DNA of 64,000 nucleotides, from NCBI RefSeq assembly GCF_021283305.1, contig NZ_JAJSOK010000011.1:82524-146523 (forward strand). The letters are read 5' to 3'. A program made the position numbers and the translations under genes. The DNA comes from Pseudonocardia kujensis (GTDB lineage Bacteria > Actinomycetota > Actinomycetes > Mycobacteriales > Pseudonocardiaceae). Under the pieces are notes generated by a model. It made no database searches. It was not told the DNA's origin and was given only the letters and a program-made list of their open reading frames with translations. Shown here in pieces: positions 8,524 through 15,883 of the stretch. Positions within the stretch are counted from its first letter, which is position 1. Every line of letters starts with the position of its first letter.

Positions 8524-8895
8524 GTGCCGTGGTCCGGCCCGCACGTCTGCGGCGTCGATGCGGCCCTGGACGTGGTGAGCGGCAAGTGGAAGGGCCTGAT
8601 CCTCTGCGAGCCGGACGAGCACGGTGTCCGGCGCTTCGCCGAGCTGCGCCGCGGGCTGCCGGGGGTCAGCGAGAAGACACCGACCCCGCACCTGCGCGAG
8701 CTGGAGCAGGACGGGCTCGTCCACCGCGAGGTCTACGCGGAGGTGCCGCCGCGCGCGGAGTACTCCCTGACCGACGACGGCCGGGCCCTCAACGAGGCGC
8801 CGGCGCCCCTGGGGACGTGGGGGCAGGAACGGATCCGGCGCGCCGGGCTCATGCTCGTCGAGCACGCCGACGCGGGGCGGATGCCGCGTCCGTGA
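8524..8895 (+). CDS. HxlR-family winged-helix regulator
   Basis: A 123-residue protein starting at GTG 8524, nine bases after the XRE stop. It carries the HxlR signature: CGVDAALDVVSGKWKGLIL at the N terminus (the GKW core), FAELRRGLPGVSEKTPTPHLRELEQDGL as the recognition part across two stretches, and a wing at VPPRAEYSLTDDGRAL. The usual SxxxLxxxLRxLExxGL line is here KTPTPHLRELEQDGL, so the S-to-T/P change is slightly unusual. HxlR proteins are dimeric regulators responding to electrophiles or other small molecules. The target is unknown. The 3' end overlaps the convergent PH-domain gene by 47 bases. Confidence 0.87.
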   Translation: MPWSGPHVCGVDAALDVVSGKWKGLILCEPDEHGVRRFAELRRGLPGVSEKTPTPHLRELEQDGLVHREVYAEVPPRAEYSLTDDGRALNEAPAPLGTWGQERIRRAGLMLVEHADAGRMPRP

Positions 8896-10438
8896 GGTCT
8901 TCCGTGCACCCGGCGGACGAGCGCGGGAGCAGGCCTGGTGTGGTCGCCTCGGCCAGCGCGACGGCGTCGGCCGCGCCGACGTCGAGGATCCGGTAGCCGC
9001 CCTCGCCCGCGGCGGTCACCGCCTGCAGCGTGACCAGCCCGGCGCGGCGTTGGAACGGGCTCTGCCGGACGGTCCAGCCGATCACCCCGGAGCGCTGCAG
9101 CGCCACGGTCCGGCGCGACAGCCCGCCGAGCCGGGTGACCAGGTGGCGCGGGGTGAGCGCGTGCCCGAGCGCCCGGTACCGGTCGGCGGCGAGCAGGGCG
9201 GCGAGCGGCACGAGCACGACCGTGCCCGGCCAGATCCACCCGAGCCCCGGCCACACCCGCCCGACGCCGGCCGCCGCCGCGACCAACACGAGCACCGGCA
9301 GGAGGGCGCGGGTGTACCGGCGTCGCCGCGCGGCCGGCGGGTGCGGGAGCAACGGGGTGCGCGTGGGGTCGGCCTCGTCGGGCACCCGGCGCAGCGCCGC
9401 GCCCGCGACCCGGTGCGCCTCGGCCCGCGGTGCCGGCGGCTGCAGCACCCCACCCTGCGCCTCCCGCCCGAGCCCGGTGGACAGGGCGCGCGTCTGGGCG
9501 CCGCCCCCGGCGCGCAGCAGCAGCGGCTCGTGCACCCCGACCCCGCGCAGCCGCTCCTCCGCGACCGACAGCGAACGGGTGGTGAGCAGCCCGCGCCGGA
9601 CCCGTAGCGTGCCGTCGGCCTCGCGGGTCAGCCGGTACCCCCACCAGCGCTCGGTGAACAACACCAGCGACCCGACGACGGCCACCACCAGCAGCGCCAG
9701 CCCCACCGACCCCACGGCCAGCCACAACGGGGCCGCCGCGAGCCGCTCGGCCGCGGCGTCGACGCCGTCGACGTCGGTGGGGCTCACGCCCAGCTCGTTG
9801 AGCACGTTGAAGCCGGCGGCCGCGATCGCGCCGACACCTGCCAAGGAGGAGAAGGTCAGCGGGGCGAACCGCAGCCAGGACCAGTGCAGCCGGGCCAGCA
9901 CCTCCGCCTCCGGCTCGACCGGCCGTGCGAGGGGCGTGCTCCGCGGCTCGGCCGGCCGCCGGTCCAGCAGCTCGCGCCGCAGCGTCTCGGCCTCGGCCGT
10001 ACTGACGGCGTCGAGCGTGAGGCCGCCGTTTCGGTGCTCCCCACCCGACTCGGCCGCCCGTACCGCCACCACGCTGAGCCGGAAGGCGCGGTGCAGCGGC
10101 GACGCCGTGAGGTCGACGGTGCGGATCCGGTCCCGCGGCACCGAACGCCGTTGCCGGCGCAGCCAGCCGCTGTGCAGCTCCACCCGCTCGGCGGTGATCC
10201 GGTACCGGGTGGTGCGCCAGCGCACCACGCCGGCGACGACCACCAGCACGCCGATCCCCAGGGTGATCCACGGCCGGACCGGGTCGTTGGTGCTGCCGAT
10301 GATCAGGACGACGAGCAGCACCGGCACGAACTTGACCAGTGTCCGGACCGGCTCGACGACCACCATCCGCAGGTCGAGCCGGCGCCACGGGACCTCGGCG
10401 TCCACCGAGGGGTCGACGGGATCCGCCGAGACCGTCAT
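8849..10438 (-). CDS. Membrane protein with tandem bacterial PH (DUF304/YdbT-like) domains
   Basis: A 529-residue protein starting at ATG 10438, overlapping the upstream stop as ATGA. It has paired hydrophobic helices near residues 28-65, 195-260 and 355-400, each followed by a bPH2 module: RYRITAERVELHSGWLRRQR, then YRLTREADGTLRVRRGLLTT, then YRALGHALTPRHLVTRLGG. This three-module layout matches Bacillus YdbT. The function is unknown; YdbS/YdbT have been linked to resistance to antimicrobial peptides and amylocyclicin. It forms an operon with the shorter PH-domain gene upstream and overlaps the HxlR 3' end. Confidence 0.85.
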   Translation of the reverse strand: MTVSADPVDPSVDAEVPWRRLDLRMVVVEPVRTLVKFVPVLLVVLIIGSTNDPVRPWITLGIGVLVVVAGVVRWRTTRYRITAERVELHSGWLRRQRRSVPRDRIRTVDLTASPLHRAFRLSVVAVRAAESGGEHRNGGLTLDAVSTAEAETLRRELLDRRPAEPRSTPLARPVEPEAEVLARLHWSWLRFAPLTFSSLAGVGAIAAAGFNVLNELGVSPTDVDGVDAAAERLAAAPLWLAVGSVGLALLVVAVVGSLVLFTERWWGYRLTREADGTLRVRRGLLTTRSLSVAEERLRGVGVHEPLLLRAGGGAQTRALSTGLGREAQGGVLQPPAPRAEAHRVAGAALRRVPDEADPTRTPLLPHPPAARRRRYTRALLPVLVLVAAAAGVGRVWPGLGWIWPGTVVLVPLAALLAADRYRALGHALTPRHLVTRLGGLSRRTVALQRSGVIGWTVRQSPFQRRAGLVTLQAVTAAGEGGYRILDVGAADAVALAEATTPGLLPRSSAGCTEDLTDAASAPRRRARRA

Positions 10439-10944
10439 GTGGCGTCGCCGGGTGTCGCCTGGGTGGTCTCGGTGAGCTGGCGGGCGAGCTCCTGGGCGTG
10501 CGCCGTGGCCAGGCCGCGGATGGTGACGGGACCGCGTGCACTCGCCGTCGTCACCGTGACACTGGCCAGCCCGAGCAGCTGCTGCAGCGGCCCGTGCTCG
10601 GTGTCGACGGTCTGCACCCTCGAGATCGGCGCGATCCGCCACTCGCGCACGAGCCAGCCGGACAGCGTGTAGACCGCCTCGTCCGTGACCTCCCAGCGGT
10701 GGATCCGGAACAGGATCCCGGGGACGACGGCCGCGTAGCAGAGCCCGGCGACCACCGTCGCCACGAACGTGCCCCACAACCAGCCCGGCCCGCCCAGGAC
10801 CAGCGCCACCACGAGCTGGGGGAGCGCGACGACGCCGGCGCCACCCAGGCCGCGCAGCCGCCACCAGCTCCGCGCACGCGGGTCGACCCGGTGCGCGGGT
10901 GGGCGGAGCGGGAGCGCGGTCGGCACGGTGGACCCGGTCTGCAT
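10435..10944 (-). CDS. PH-domain membrane protein (YdbS-like)
   Basis: A 169-residue protein with two adjoining hydrophobic helices (about 35-80) and one bPH2 domain: HRWEVTDEAVYTLSGWLVRE, then ISRVQTVDTEHGPLQQLLGL and a C-terminal VTIRGLATAHAQELARQLTE. ATG 10944 is chosen because the domain architecture begins soon after it; the upstream extension of the frame runs into the next promoter. Its stop overlaps the start of the larger YdbT-like gene (ATGA), so the pair is probably co-translated and forms a membrane complex as proposed for YdbS-YdbT. Confidence 0.82.
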   Translation of the reverse strand: MQTGSTVPTALPLRPPAHRVDPRARSWWRLRGLGGAGVVALPQLVVALVLGGPGWLWGTFVATVVAGLCYAAVVPGILFRIHRWEVTDEAVYTLSGWLVREWRIAPISRVQTVDTEHGPLQQLLGLASVTVTTASARGPVTIRGLATAHAQELARQLTETTQATPGDAT

Positions 10945-11025
10945 GGGTTCATGCTGCCGAAACACCCCGGTCGGTGTCGCGGGACCCTCCGGAAGCCGCG
11001 GTGCGCCCGTCGGCCGGGCGCGCCG

Positions 11026-11031
11026 TAGGGT
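11026..11031 (+). promoter_or_regulatory. -10 element for leaderless start at 11039
   Basis: TAGGGT is followed by seven bases and then GTG 11039; no ribosome site is present. It fits the TANNNT leaderless pattern seen at several genes here. Confidence 0.55.
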
Positions 11032-11038
11032 CGGGCGT

Positions 11039-11875
11039 GTGCGACCCCCGGGATGGCAGCCGCGACTGATCGCTCTCGACATCGACGGCACCACGGTTCA
11101 CGAGAAGAACCCGCCCAGTCCGCGGGTCCTCGCGGCCATCCGGGAGATCGGGCGGCACGCCGTGGTCACCCTGTGCACCGGGCGGACCGTGCTCGGCGTC
11201 GGGCACGTGCTGGACCAGCTGCAGCTCGGCGGGCGTCCGGCGGGCGACCGGTACACCGACCGCTTCGTCGACACCGAGCACACGACCGTCTGCTCGAACG
11301 GCGCCGTCGTGCTCGACACCGGCTCGCGCGAGGTGCGATACGCGATCCGGTTCGAGCCGGGGCCGGTCGTCGCGGCGGTGCGCGAGGCCCTGCCGGGGGC
11401 GGTGTTCGGGTGCGAGGAGGTCGGCGTCGGGCAGCGGGTCGGCGCGCCCTTCCCCGACGGCATCCTCGCCGGCCGGGTCCGGGTGGTCGACGAGGCCGAG
11501 CTCCTCGGCGAGCCGACGCCGAAGGTGGTCGCGTACTGGCCGCACGGCACGCCCGCGGACGTCGCCGAGCGGATGGCCGAGGTCGAGGTCCCGGGGGCCG
11601 AGGTCAGCCTCGACCACGAGCTGCCGTGGGTGTCGATGGTGCCCGAGGGCGTGTCCAAGGCGTCGGCGCTGGCCGAGGTCGCGCGGGTCCTCGGCGTGGC
11701 GCAGGCGGACGTCCTCGCGGTCGGCGACGGCGACAACGACCGCGCGATGCTCCGGTGGGCCGGCCTCGGGGTGGCGATGGGACAGGCACCGCCGGAGGTG
11801 AAGGCCGACGCCGACGAGGTCACCGGGACGGTGCAGGAGGACGGCCTCGCCGCGGTGCTGGAGCGGTACGTCTAA
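11039..11875 (+). CDS. HAD-superfamily phosphatase (Cof-like)
   Basis: A 278-residue protein starting at a leaderless-type GTG. All four HAD motifs are visible: LDIDGT (motif I, D14 and D16), CTGRT (motif II), the Lys in GVSKASALAEVARVLG (motif III) and GDGDNDRAMLRWAG (motif IV). The large C2 cap between motifs II and III marks it as a Cof/YbiV-type sugar- or nucleotide-phosphate phosphatase acting in the cytosol. The substrate cannot be told from sequence. Diverges from the PH-domain operon. Confidence 0.88.
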   Translation: MRPPGWQPRLIALDIDGTTVHEKNPPSPRVLAAIREIGRHAVVTLCTGRTVLGVGHVLDQLQLGGRPAGDRYTDRFVDTEHTTVCSNGAVVLDTGSREVRYAIRFEPGPVVAAVREALPGAVFGCEEVGVGQRVGAPFPDGILAGRVRVVDEAELLGEPTPKVVAYWPHGTPADVAERMAEVEVPGAEVSLDHELPWVSMVPEGVSKASALAEVARVLGVAQADVLAVGDGDNDRAMLRWAGLGVAMGQAPPEVKADADEVTGTVQEDGLAAVLERYV

Positions 11876-11979
11876 CAGGTCCTGACGAGTGCTCGACGGC
11901 CGTCCCTCAACGAGCGCTTCCCGAGCGGCGCTCGACTGCCGTCCGCGAGCGTCGCGGGACGCTGTCGTCGAACGTCTGC

Positions 11980-13095
11980 TCATCGCCGGGCGTCGCGGCC
12001 GAGGGCAGCGAGCTGTGCGGCGCGGACCGGCGCGGTCTGGGCCTGGACGAGGTGGAAGCTCGCCTCGCGGGCCCACCGCTGCTCGGGGCTGGTGCGCAGC
12101 ATCGCGCCGCCCGAACGGGCGGCGACCAGGGCGTTCGCGGCGCGGACCGTCAACGCGCCGAGCTCGCCGCGCAGGGCCAGCCGCTGCGGGATCCGCTCGC
12201 GCGGCGGGACCTCGAGCAGCAGGGCGAGGGCTTCGGCGCGGAGGCGCTGTGCTCGCTCGGACAGGCTCGCGGCAAGCTCCTCGGCCCCGGGCCGGTCCAG
12301 TTCCGACAGCGCACGCAGGATCCGGCGGAGCAGACCGGTCGTCGCTGCCGTCGGGTTGGCGGTGCGGGCGGCGTCGAGCTCGCGGTACTCCGGGCCGTCG
12401 ACGAGGCCGAGGACACCTTCGGGACCGACGGCGAGCCCGTCGATCTCCAGCGCGACGGTCCGGGTCCCGCCCATCACGGCGAGCGGCAGCGGCTCGCCGC
12501 CGCGGAGATCGGCCGTGTCGCGTGCCGGGACCAGCGTGAACAGGTACCGGTCGCCGGGCGCGCCGGCGGCGATCATCACGTGGTCGACCAGGCCCCAGCC
12601 GGTGCACCAGTCGGCGCGTCCGTACAGCCGCCAGCCCGCTCCCTCGGGCTCCGCGCGGACGGCGGGCGGGCCCGGCCGGCGCAGGTGCGCGATCGCGAGC
12701 CCCGCCTGTTCGTCCGCCGAGGACAGGGCCGCGCGGTGCTTCGCGCCGGCGTCCCCGGCCGTGAAGTGGGCCGGGTCGAGGCCGGTCACGCCGCCCCGGG
12801 CGAGCATCTGCGGTGTGCGGTGCTGGTTGACCACGAACCAGGTCGCCGCGCACGCGCCGGCCAGCACCTCGGTGACCTCGACGTCCGTGAGCGCGCCGGC
12901 GCCGAGCCCGCCCTCGGCCTCGGGGATCCGCACGCTCAGCAGCCCCGCCGCCGCGAGCGCCCGGGTGTGCTCCCGCTCCACCCCGCGCGCCGGGTCGTCG
13001 GCCTGCGCGGCATGCGGTTCGAGCAGTTCGACGGCGAGCCGCCGAGCCCGGTCGACGGGCCCCTCGGCAGCGGACCCGGGGACGGGAGCGATCAC
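11980..13095 (-). CDS. Acyl-CoA dehydrogenase-like protein
   Basis: A 371-residue protein starting at GTG 13095 with a leaderless -10 (TACCGT, seven bases upstream). ARRLAVELLEPHAAQADDP and AAAGLLSVRIPEAEGGLGAG resemble the N-terminal helical domain of acyl-CoA dehydrogenases; the middle has ADWCTGWGLVDHVMIAAGAP (beta domain) and the C terminus a helical bundle with RSGGAMLRTSPEQRWAREAS. This resembles flavin-dependent hydroxylases and DszC-like members of the family more than classical beta-oxidation enzymes, because the catalytic Glu region is not obvious. Substrate unknown. Followed by a 104-base gap from the convergent HAD gene. Confidence 0.78.
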   Translation of the reverse strand: MIAPVPGSAAEGPVDRARRLAVELLEPHAAQADDPARGVEREHTRALAAAGLLSVRIPEAEGGLGAGALTDVEVTEVLAGACAATWFVVNQHRTPQMLARGGVTGLDPAHFTAGDAGAKHRAALSSADEQAGLAIAHLRRPGPPAVRAEPEGAGWRLYGRADWCTGWGLVDHVMIAAGAPGDRYLFTLVPARDTADLRGGEPLPLAVMGGTRTVALEIDGLAVGPEGVLGLVDGPEYRELDAARTANPTAATTGLLRRILRALSELDRPGAEELAASLSERAQRLRAEALALLLEVPPRERIPQRLALRGELGALTVRAANALVAARSGGAMLRTSPEQRWAREASFHLVQAQTAPVRAAQLAALGRDARR

Positions 13096-13102
13096 GGCAA
13101 CG

Positions 13103-13108
13103 ACGGTA
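13103..13108 (-). promoter_or_regulatory. -10 element for leaderless start at 13095
   Basis: On the reverse strand TACCGT is followed by seven bases and GTG 13095, with no ribosome site between. Confidence 0.5.
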
Positions 13109-13226
13109 GGCGCTGCGGCCGCACCGGTGGAGGGGCGGTGGGGAGAAGGCCGACTGCGGCGTCGGGAAAGAGGCGCCGGCCGGGATCGCGATCGTGCGCC
13201 CGAGCAGACGGACGGGGCGGCGCCCC

Positions 13227-14105
13227 TCAGCGGGTCCGGGCCAGCTCCCGGATCTCGGCGGCCACGAGGGGGGCCATGCGTTCGAGGGTGCCGCCGCAGG
13301 ACGTCGGGCGTCCCGGACCGGGGACCGGTTCGACCCGCACGGCCCAGGCGGCGCCGTCGGGCCCGGCGACCAGCACGTCGGGGCCGTCGATCCGGGCGAC
13401 GAGGAGGGCGTCGACGTCCCGCAGCCCTGTCCGGGCGCGCACGGCCAGCTCCGCGACCTGCCCGGCCGGCTCCCATGCGGCGCGGCCGCGGCAGTGCCCG
13501 TGCTCCACCTCGCCCTGCCCGGCGGCCTTGCGCGCCTCGATCGCGGAGGCGAGGTCGAGGCGGCCGTAGAGGTAGCCGGTCGGCAGCACGAGCGCGGTCG
13601 GGGCGAAGCGGTGCCCGCCGAGGTGGGAGCACTCCCAGATCTCGTCCGTCTCCGTCTCGGCGAGCCCGCGGGCGAGCGCGAGCCCGTCGACCGCGCAACA
13701 CAGGTCGCGGGTGCCGTGCGTGCAGACCATCATCAACGGCCGGGTGACGGGGTCGCCTGCGCGGGCGTCGTCGAGGGGGACGGACGCGAGGTCCGCGGGC
13801 CCGTCGACGACGAACCTCCCGACCCGCCGGGCCCCGGGACCGGTGTCGGCGAGGAGCACGGTGCGCGGCGAGTCCGGCGGCGGACGACGCCCGGGCCGCC
13901 GGATCAGCAGCAGTCGTCGGCCGGCCGCGCGGGCCCGCTCGGCGAGCCCCGCGACGGCGGGATCCGGGTGCCGGTCGACGGTCCGCGGCCATGCGCCGAG
14001 GTGCTCGACGCACACGAGCCGGTCGCCCACGGGGGCGGTGCCCGGGAGCGGCTCGGCGAGCGCACGCGCGAGTGCGGAGCAGCGCGTGTCCGTCCTGCCG
14101 GCCAT
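13227..14105 (-). CDS. Sucrase-ferredoxin-like (Apd1-type) iron-sulfur thioredoxin-fold protein
   Basis: A 292-residue protein starting at ATG 14105. It has CTHGTRDLCCAVDG in the middle and WECSHLGGHRFAPTALVLP shortly after; the C-x-H-x-G-G-H arrangement is like Apd1/sucrase-ferredoxin proteins that hold a [2Fe-2S] cluster with Cys and His ligands in a thioredoxin-like fold. In actinobacteria such proteins often accompany siderophore use and may reduce ferric siderophores. An iron-regulator-like box overlaps its -10 element, which supports an iron role. Followed on the same strand by the acyl-CoA dehydrogenase-like gene after 131 bases. Confidence 0.83.
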   Translation of the reverse strand: MAGRTDTRCSALARALAEPLPGTAPVGDRLVCVEHLGAWPRTVDRHPDPAVAGLAERARAAGRRLLLIRRPGRRPPPDSPRTVLLADTGPGARRVGRFVVDGPADLASVPLDDARAGDPVTRPLMMVCTHGTRDLCCAVDGLALARGLAETETDEIWECSHLGGHRFAPTALVLPTGYLYGRLDLASAIEARKAAGQGEVEHGHCRGRAAWEPAGQVAELAVRARTGLRDVDALLVARIDGPDVLVAGPDGAAWAVRVEPVPGPGRPTSCGGTLERMAPLVAAEIRELARTR

Positions 14106-14111
14106 TCCGGG

Positions 14112-14133
14112 ACCCTACCTTAGGCGACCCTAA
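14112..14133 (-). promoter_or_regulatory. -10 element and iron box (IdeR/DmdR-like)
   Basis: 14115-14133 matches 14 of 19 positions of the IdeR/DtxR consensus TTAGGTTAGGCTAACCTAA. It overlaps TAGGGT (14112-14117, reverse strand), which sits six bases from ATG 14105. Repression by iron-loaded IdeR would block RNA polymerase directly. Confidence 0.55.
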
Positions 14134-14161
14134 ATCGCGCGGGTGACCTCGCACGATGCGG

Positions 14162-15799
14162 TCAGTCGGCACCCGGTAACTCTCTGGTGACCACCTTGCC
14201 GGTCTGGTTGCGCGGGAGCTCGTCGAGGAACACCACGTCGCGCGGGACGGCGAACCGGGCGGCCTTCTCCTTGACCAGGGCGCGCACGCCGTCCTCGTCG
14301 AGGGACGCGCCCTCGCGCAGCACGACGTAGGCGGCGAGCCGCTGGCCGAACTTCTCGTCCGGCACCCCGACCACGGCGACCTCGCGCACCGCGTCGTCGG
14401 CGGCGATGAGGTCCTCGACCGGTCCGGGATGGACGTTCTCGCCACCCGAGACGATCATGTCGTCCCCCCGGCCGGTGAGGAAGAGCCGCCCGGCGTCGTC
14501 GAGGTGTCCGACGTCGCCGGTGCCGATCAGCCCGTCCTGCCGCTCGATGTCCTGGCCCTCGCGGGTGTAGCCCTCGAACGGCAGGTCGTTGCCGACGAAG
14601 ACGCGGCCGTCGGTGTTCGGCGGGACACCGCGGCCGTCGTCGTCGAGGATGCGCAGGACCGTGCCGACGGGCGCACGCCCCGCGGTGCCCGGCGCCTCGC
14701 GCAGGTCGCGCGGCGAGGCGATGCTCACCCACGAGACCTCGGTGGAGCCGTAGAGGTTGTAGAGGCAGTCGCCGTAGCGGTCCATGAAGTCCTGGGCCAG
14801 CCCGGTCGGCAGCGCCGAGCCGGAGACCGCGACGATCCGCGGGCGGTGCCGGTCGCGCCACGGCTGCCCGGTCTCGAAGACCCGCTGGACCATCACCGGC
14901 ACCGCGATCACCACCTCGATCCGCTCGGCCGCGACGGTGTCGAGGAAGTCCTCGGGGTCGAACTTCCGGCGCAGCACCACCGTGCCGCCGTGCAGCAGGG
15001 TGAGCAGCAGGCCGGCGTTGCCCCAGGTGTGGAAGAGCGGGGCGGCCAGCAGCGTCGGCTCGCCCGCCCGCAGCGGGATCACCGAGAGGATCGACGCCGC
15101 GGGGGCGATGTTCGAGATCGGGGGCCGCTGCGCGCCCTTCGGCGTGCCGGTGGTGCCGGAGGTCAGCACGATCACCCGGCCCTCCTCGACCGGACGCCCG
15201 GGAGGCGGGCCCGGCGTCGCGGCGAGCGCGTCGAGCTCGCCCTCGCCGATCACGGTGAGGCCCTCGGGGATCCGGTCGCGGAACTCGTCGTCGGCCACGA
15301 CGATCCGCAGCCGCAGCTCCTCGGCGATCTCCGCGAGCTGGCCGGTGGGCAGACCGGTGTTGAGCAGTACGACGTCCGCGCCCAGCTTCGCGCACGCCAC
15401 CATCGCCTCGATCGCGCCGTGGTGGTTGCGGCACAGCACGCCGACCCGGGTCCGCACGGCGGCGCCGCGGTCCTTGAACGCTCGCGCGAGGCCGTCCGTG
15501 CGGGCGTGGACCTCGGCGTAGGTGAGCGTGCCGGACTCGTCGACGATCGCGGGCCGGTCGGGGTGGCGGGCCGCGGCGACGGCATAGCCGCCGGCGAGCG
15601 TGAGCCGGTAGCGGAGCAGGCCCGCGAGCGTGCCGGCCAGCCGATCGGGCCGCATCGGCCGGACGACGCCGGAACGCGTCAGCGCGACCAGGGCACGGCC
15701 CGTGCCGAGGGTCGTGGTGGCCGCCTGGCGCAGGCCTGCGGCGGCCGGGCCGAGGGTGTCGGCGAGGGAGGGGGTCCGGCGGTCGCTCACGGGCGCCAT
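14162..15799 (-). CDS. Acyl-CoA synthetase (AMP-dependent ligase, FadD-like)
   Basis: A 545-residue ANL-superfamily enzyme that activates a carboxylic acid to its CoA thioester through an acyl-adenylate. The P-loop-like A3 motif is TSGTTGTPKGA, A5 is NLYGSTEVSW, A7 is GTGDVGHLDD, A8 is SGGENVHPGPVEDLIAADDA, and the catalytic Lys lies in NQTGKVVTRELPG at the C terminus. The N terminus has an extra helical stretch (residues 1-75) like mycobacterial FadD2/FadD12-type long-chain ligases. Substrate length cannot be read from sequence. It stands alone with 84 bases to the GT39 gene downstream on the same strand. Confidence 0.87.
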   Translation of the reverse strand: MAPVSDRRTPSLADTLGPAAAGLRQAATTTLGTGRALVALTRSGVVRPMRPDRLAGTLAGLLRYRLTLAGGYAVAAARHPDRPAIVDESGTLTYAEVHARTDGLARAFKDRGAAVRTRVGVLCRNHHGAIEAMVACAKLGADVVLLNTGLPTGQLAEIAEELRLRIVVADDEFRDRIPEGLTVIGEGELDALAATPGPPPGRPVEEGRVIVLTSGTTGTPKGAQRPPISNIAPAASILSVIPLRAGEPTLLAAPLFHTWGNAGLLLTLLHGGTVVLRRKFDPEDFLDTVAAERIEVVIAVPVMVQRVFETGQPWRDRHRPRIVAVSGSALPTGLAQDFMDRYGDCLYNLYGSTEVSWVSIASPRDLREAPGTAGRAPVGTVLRILDDDGRGVPPNTDGRVFVGNDLPFEGYTREGQDIERQDGLIGTGDVGHLDDAGRLFLTGRGDDMIVSGGENVHPGPVEDLIAADDAVREVAVVGVPDEKFGQRLAAYVVLREGASLDEDGVRALVKEKAARFAVPRDVVFLDELPRNQTGKVVTRELPGAD

Positions 15800-15883
15800 T
15801 CAACCGTGCCCGCACCCGCACCGCTGTGCGCGGTCGACGGTGCCGGGGCACCACCGACCGCGCACGGGCGGCGACGCCGCAGG

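Noticed and set aside
8733..10541. 602-residue Arg/Ala/Gly-rich frame over the PH-domain genes
   Set aside because: It lies on the same strand as two proteins with clear bPH2 domains but in another frame, and has shadow-like composition.
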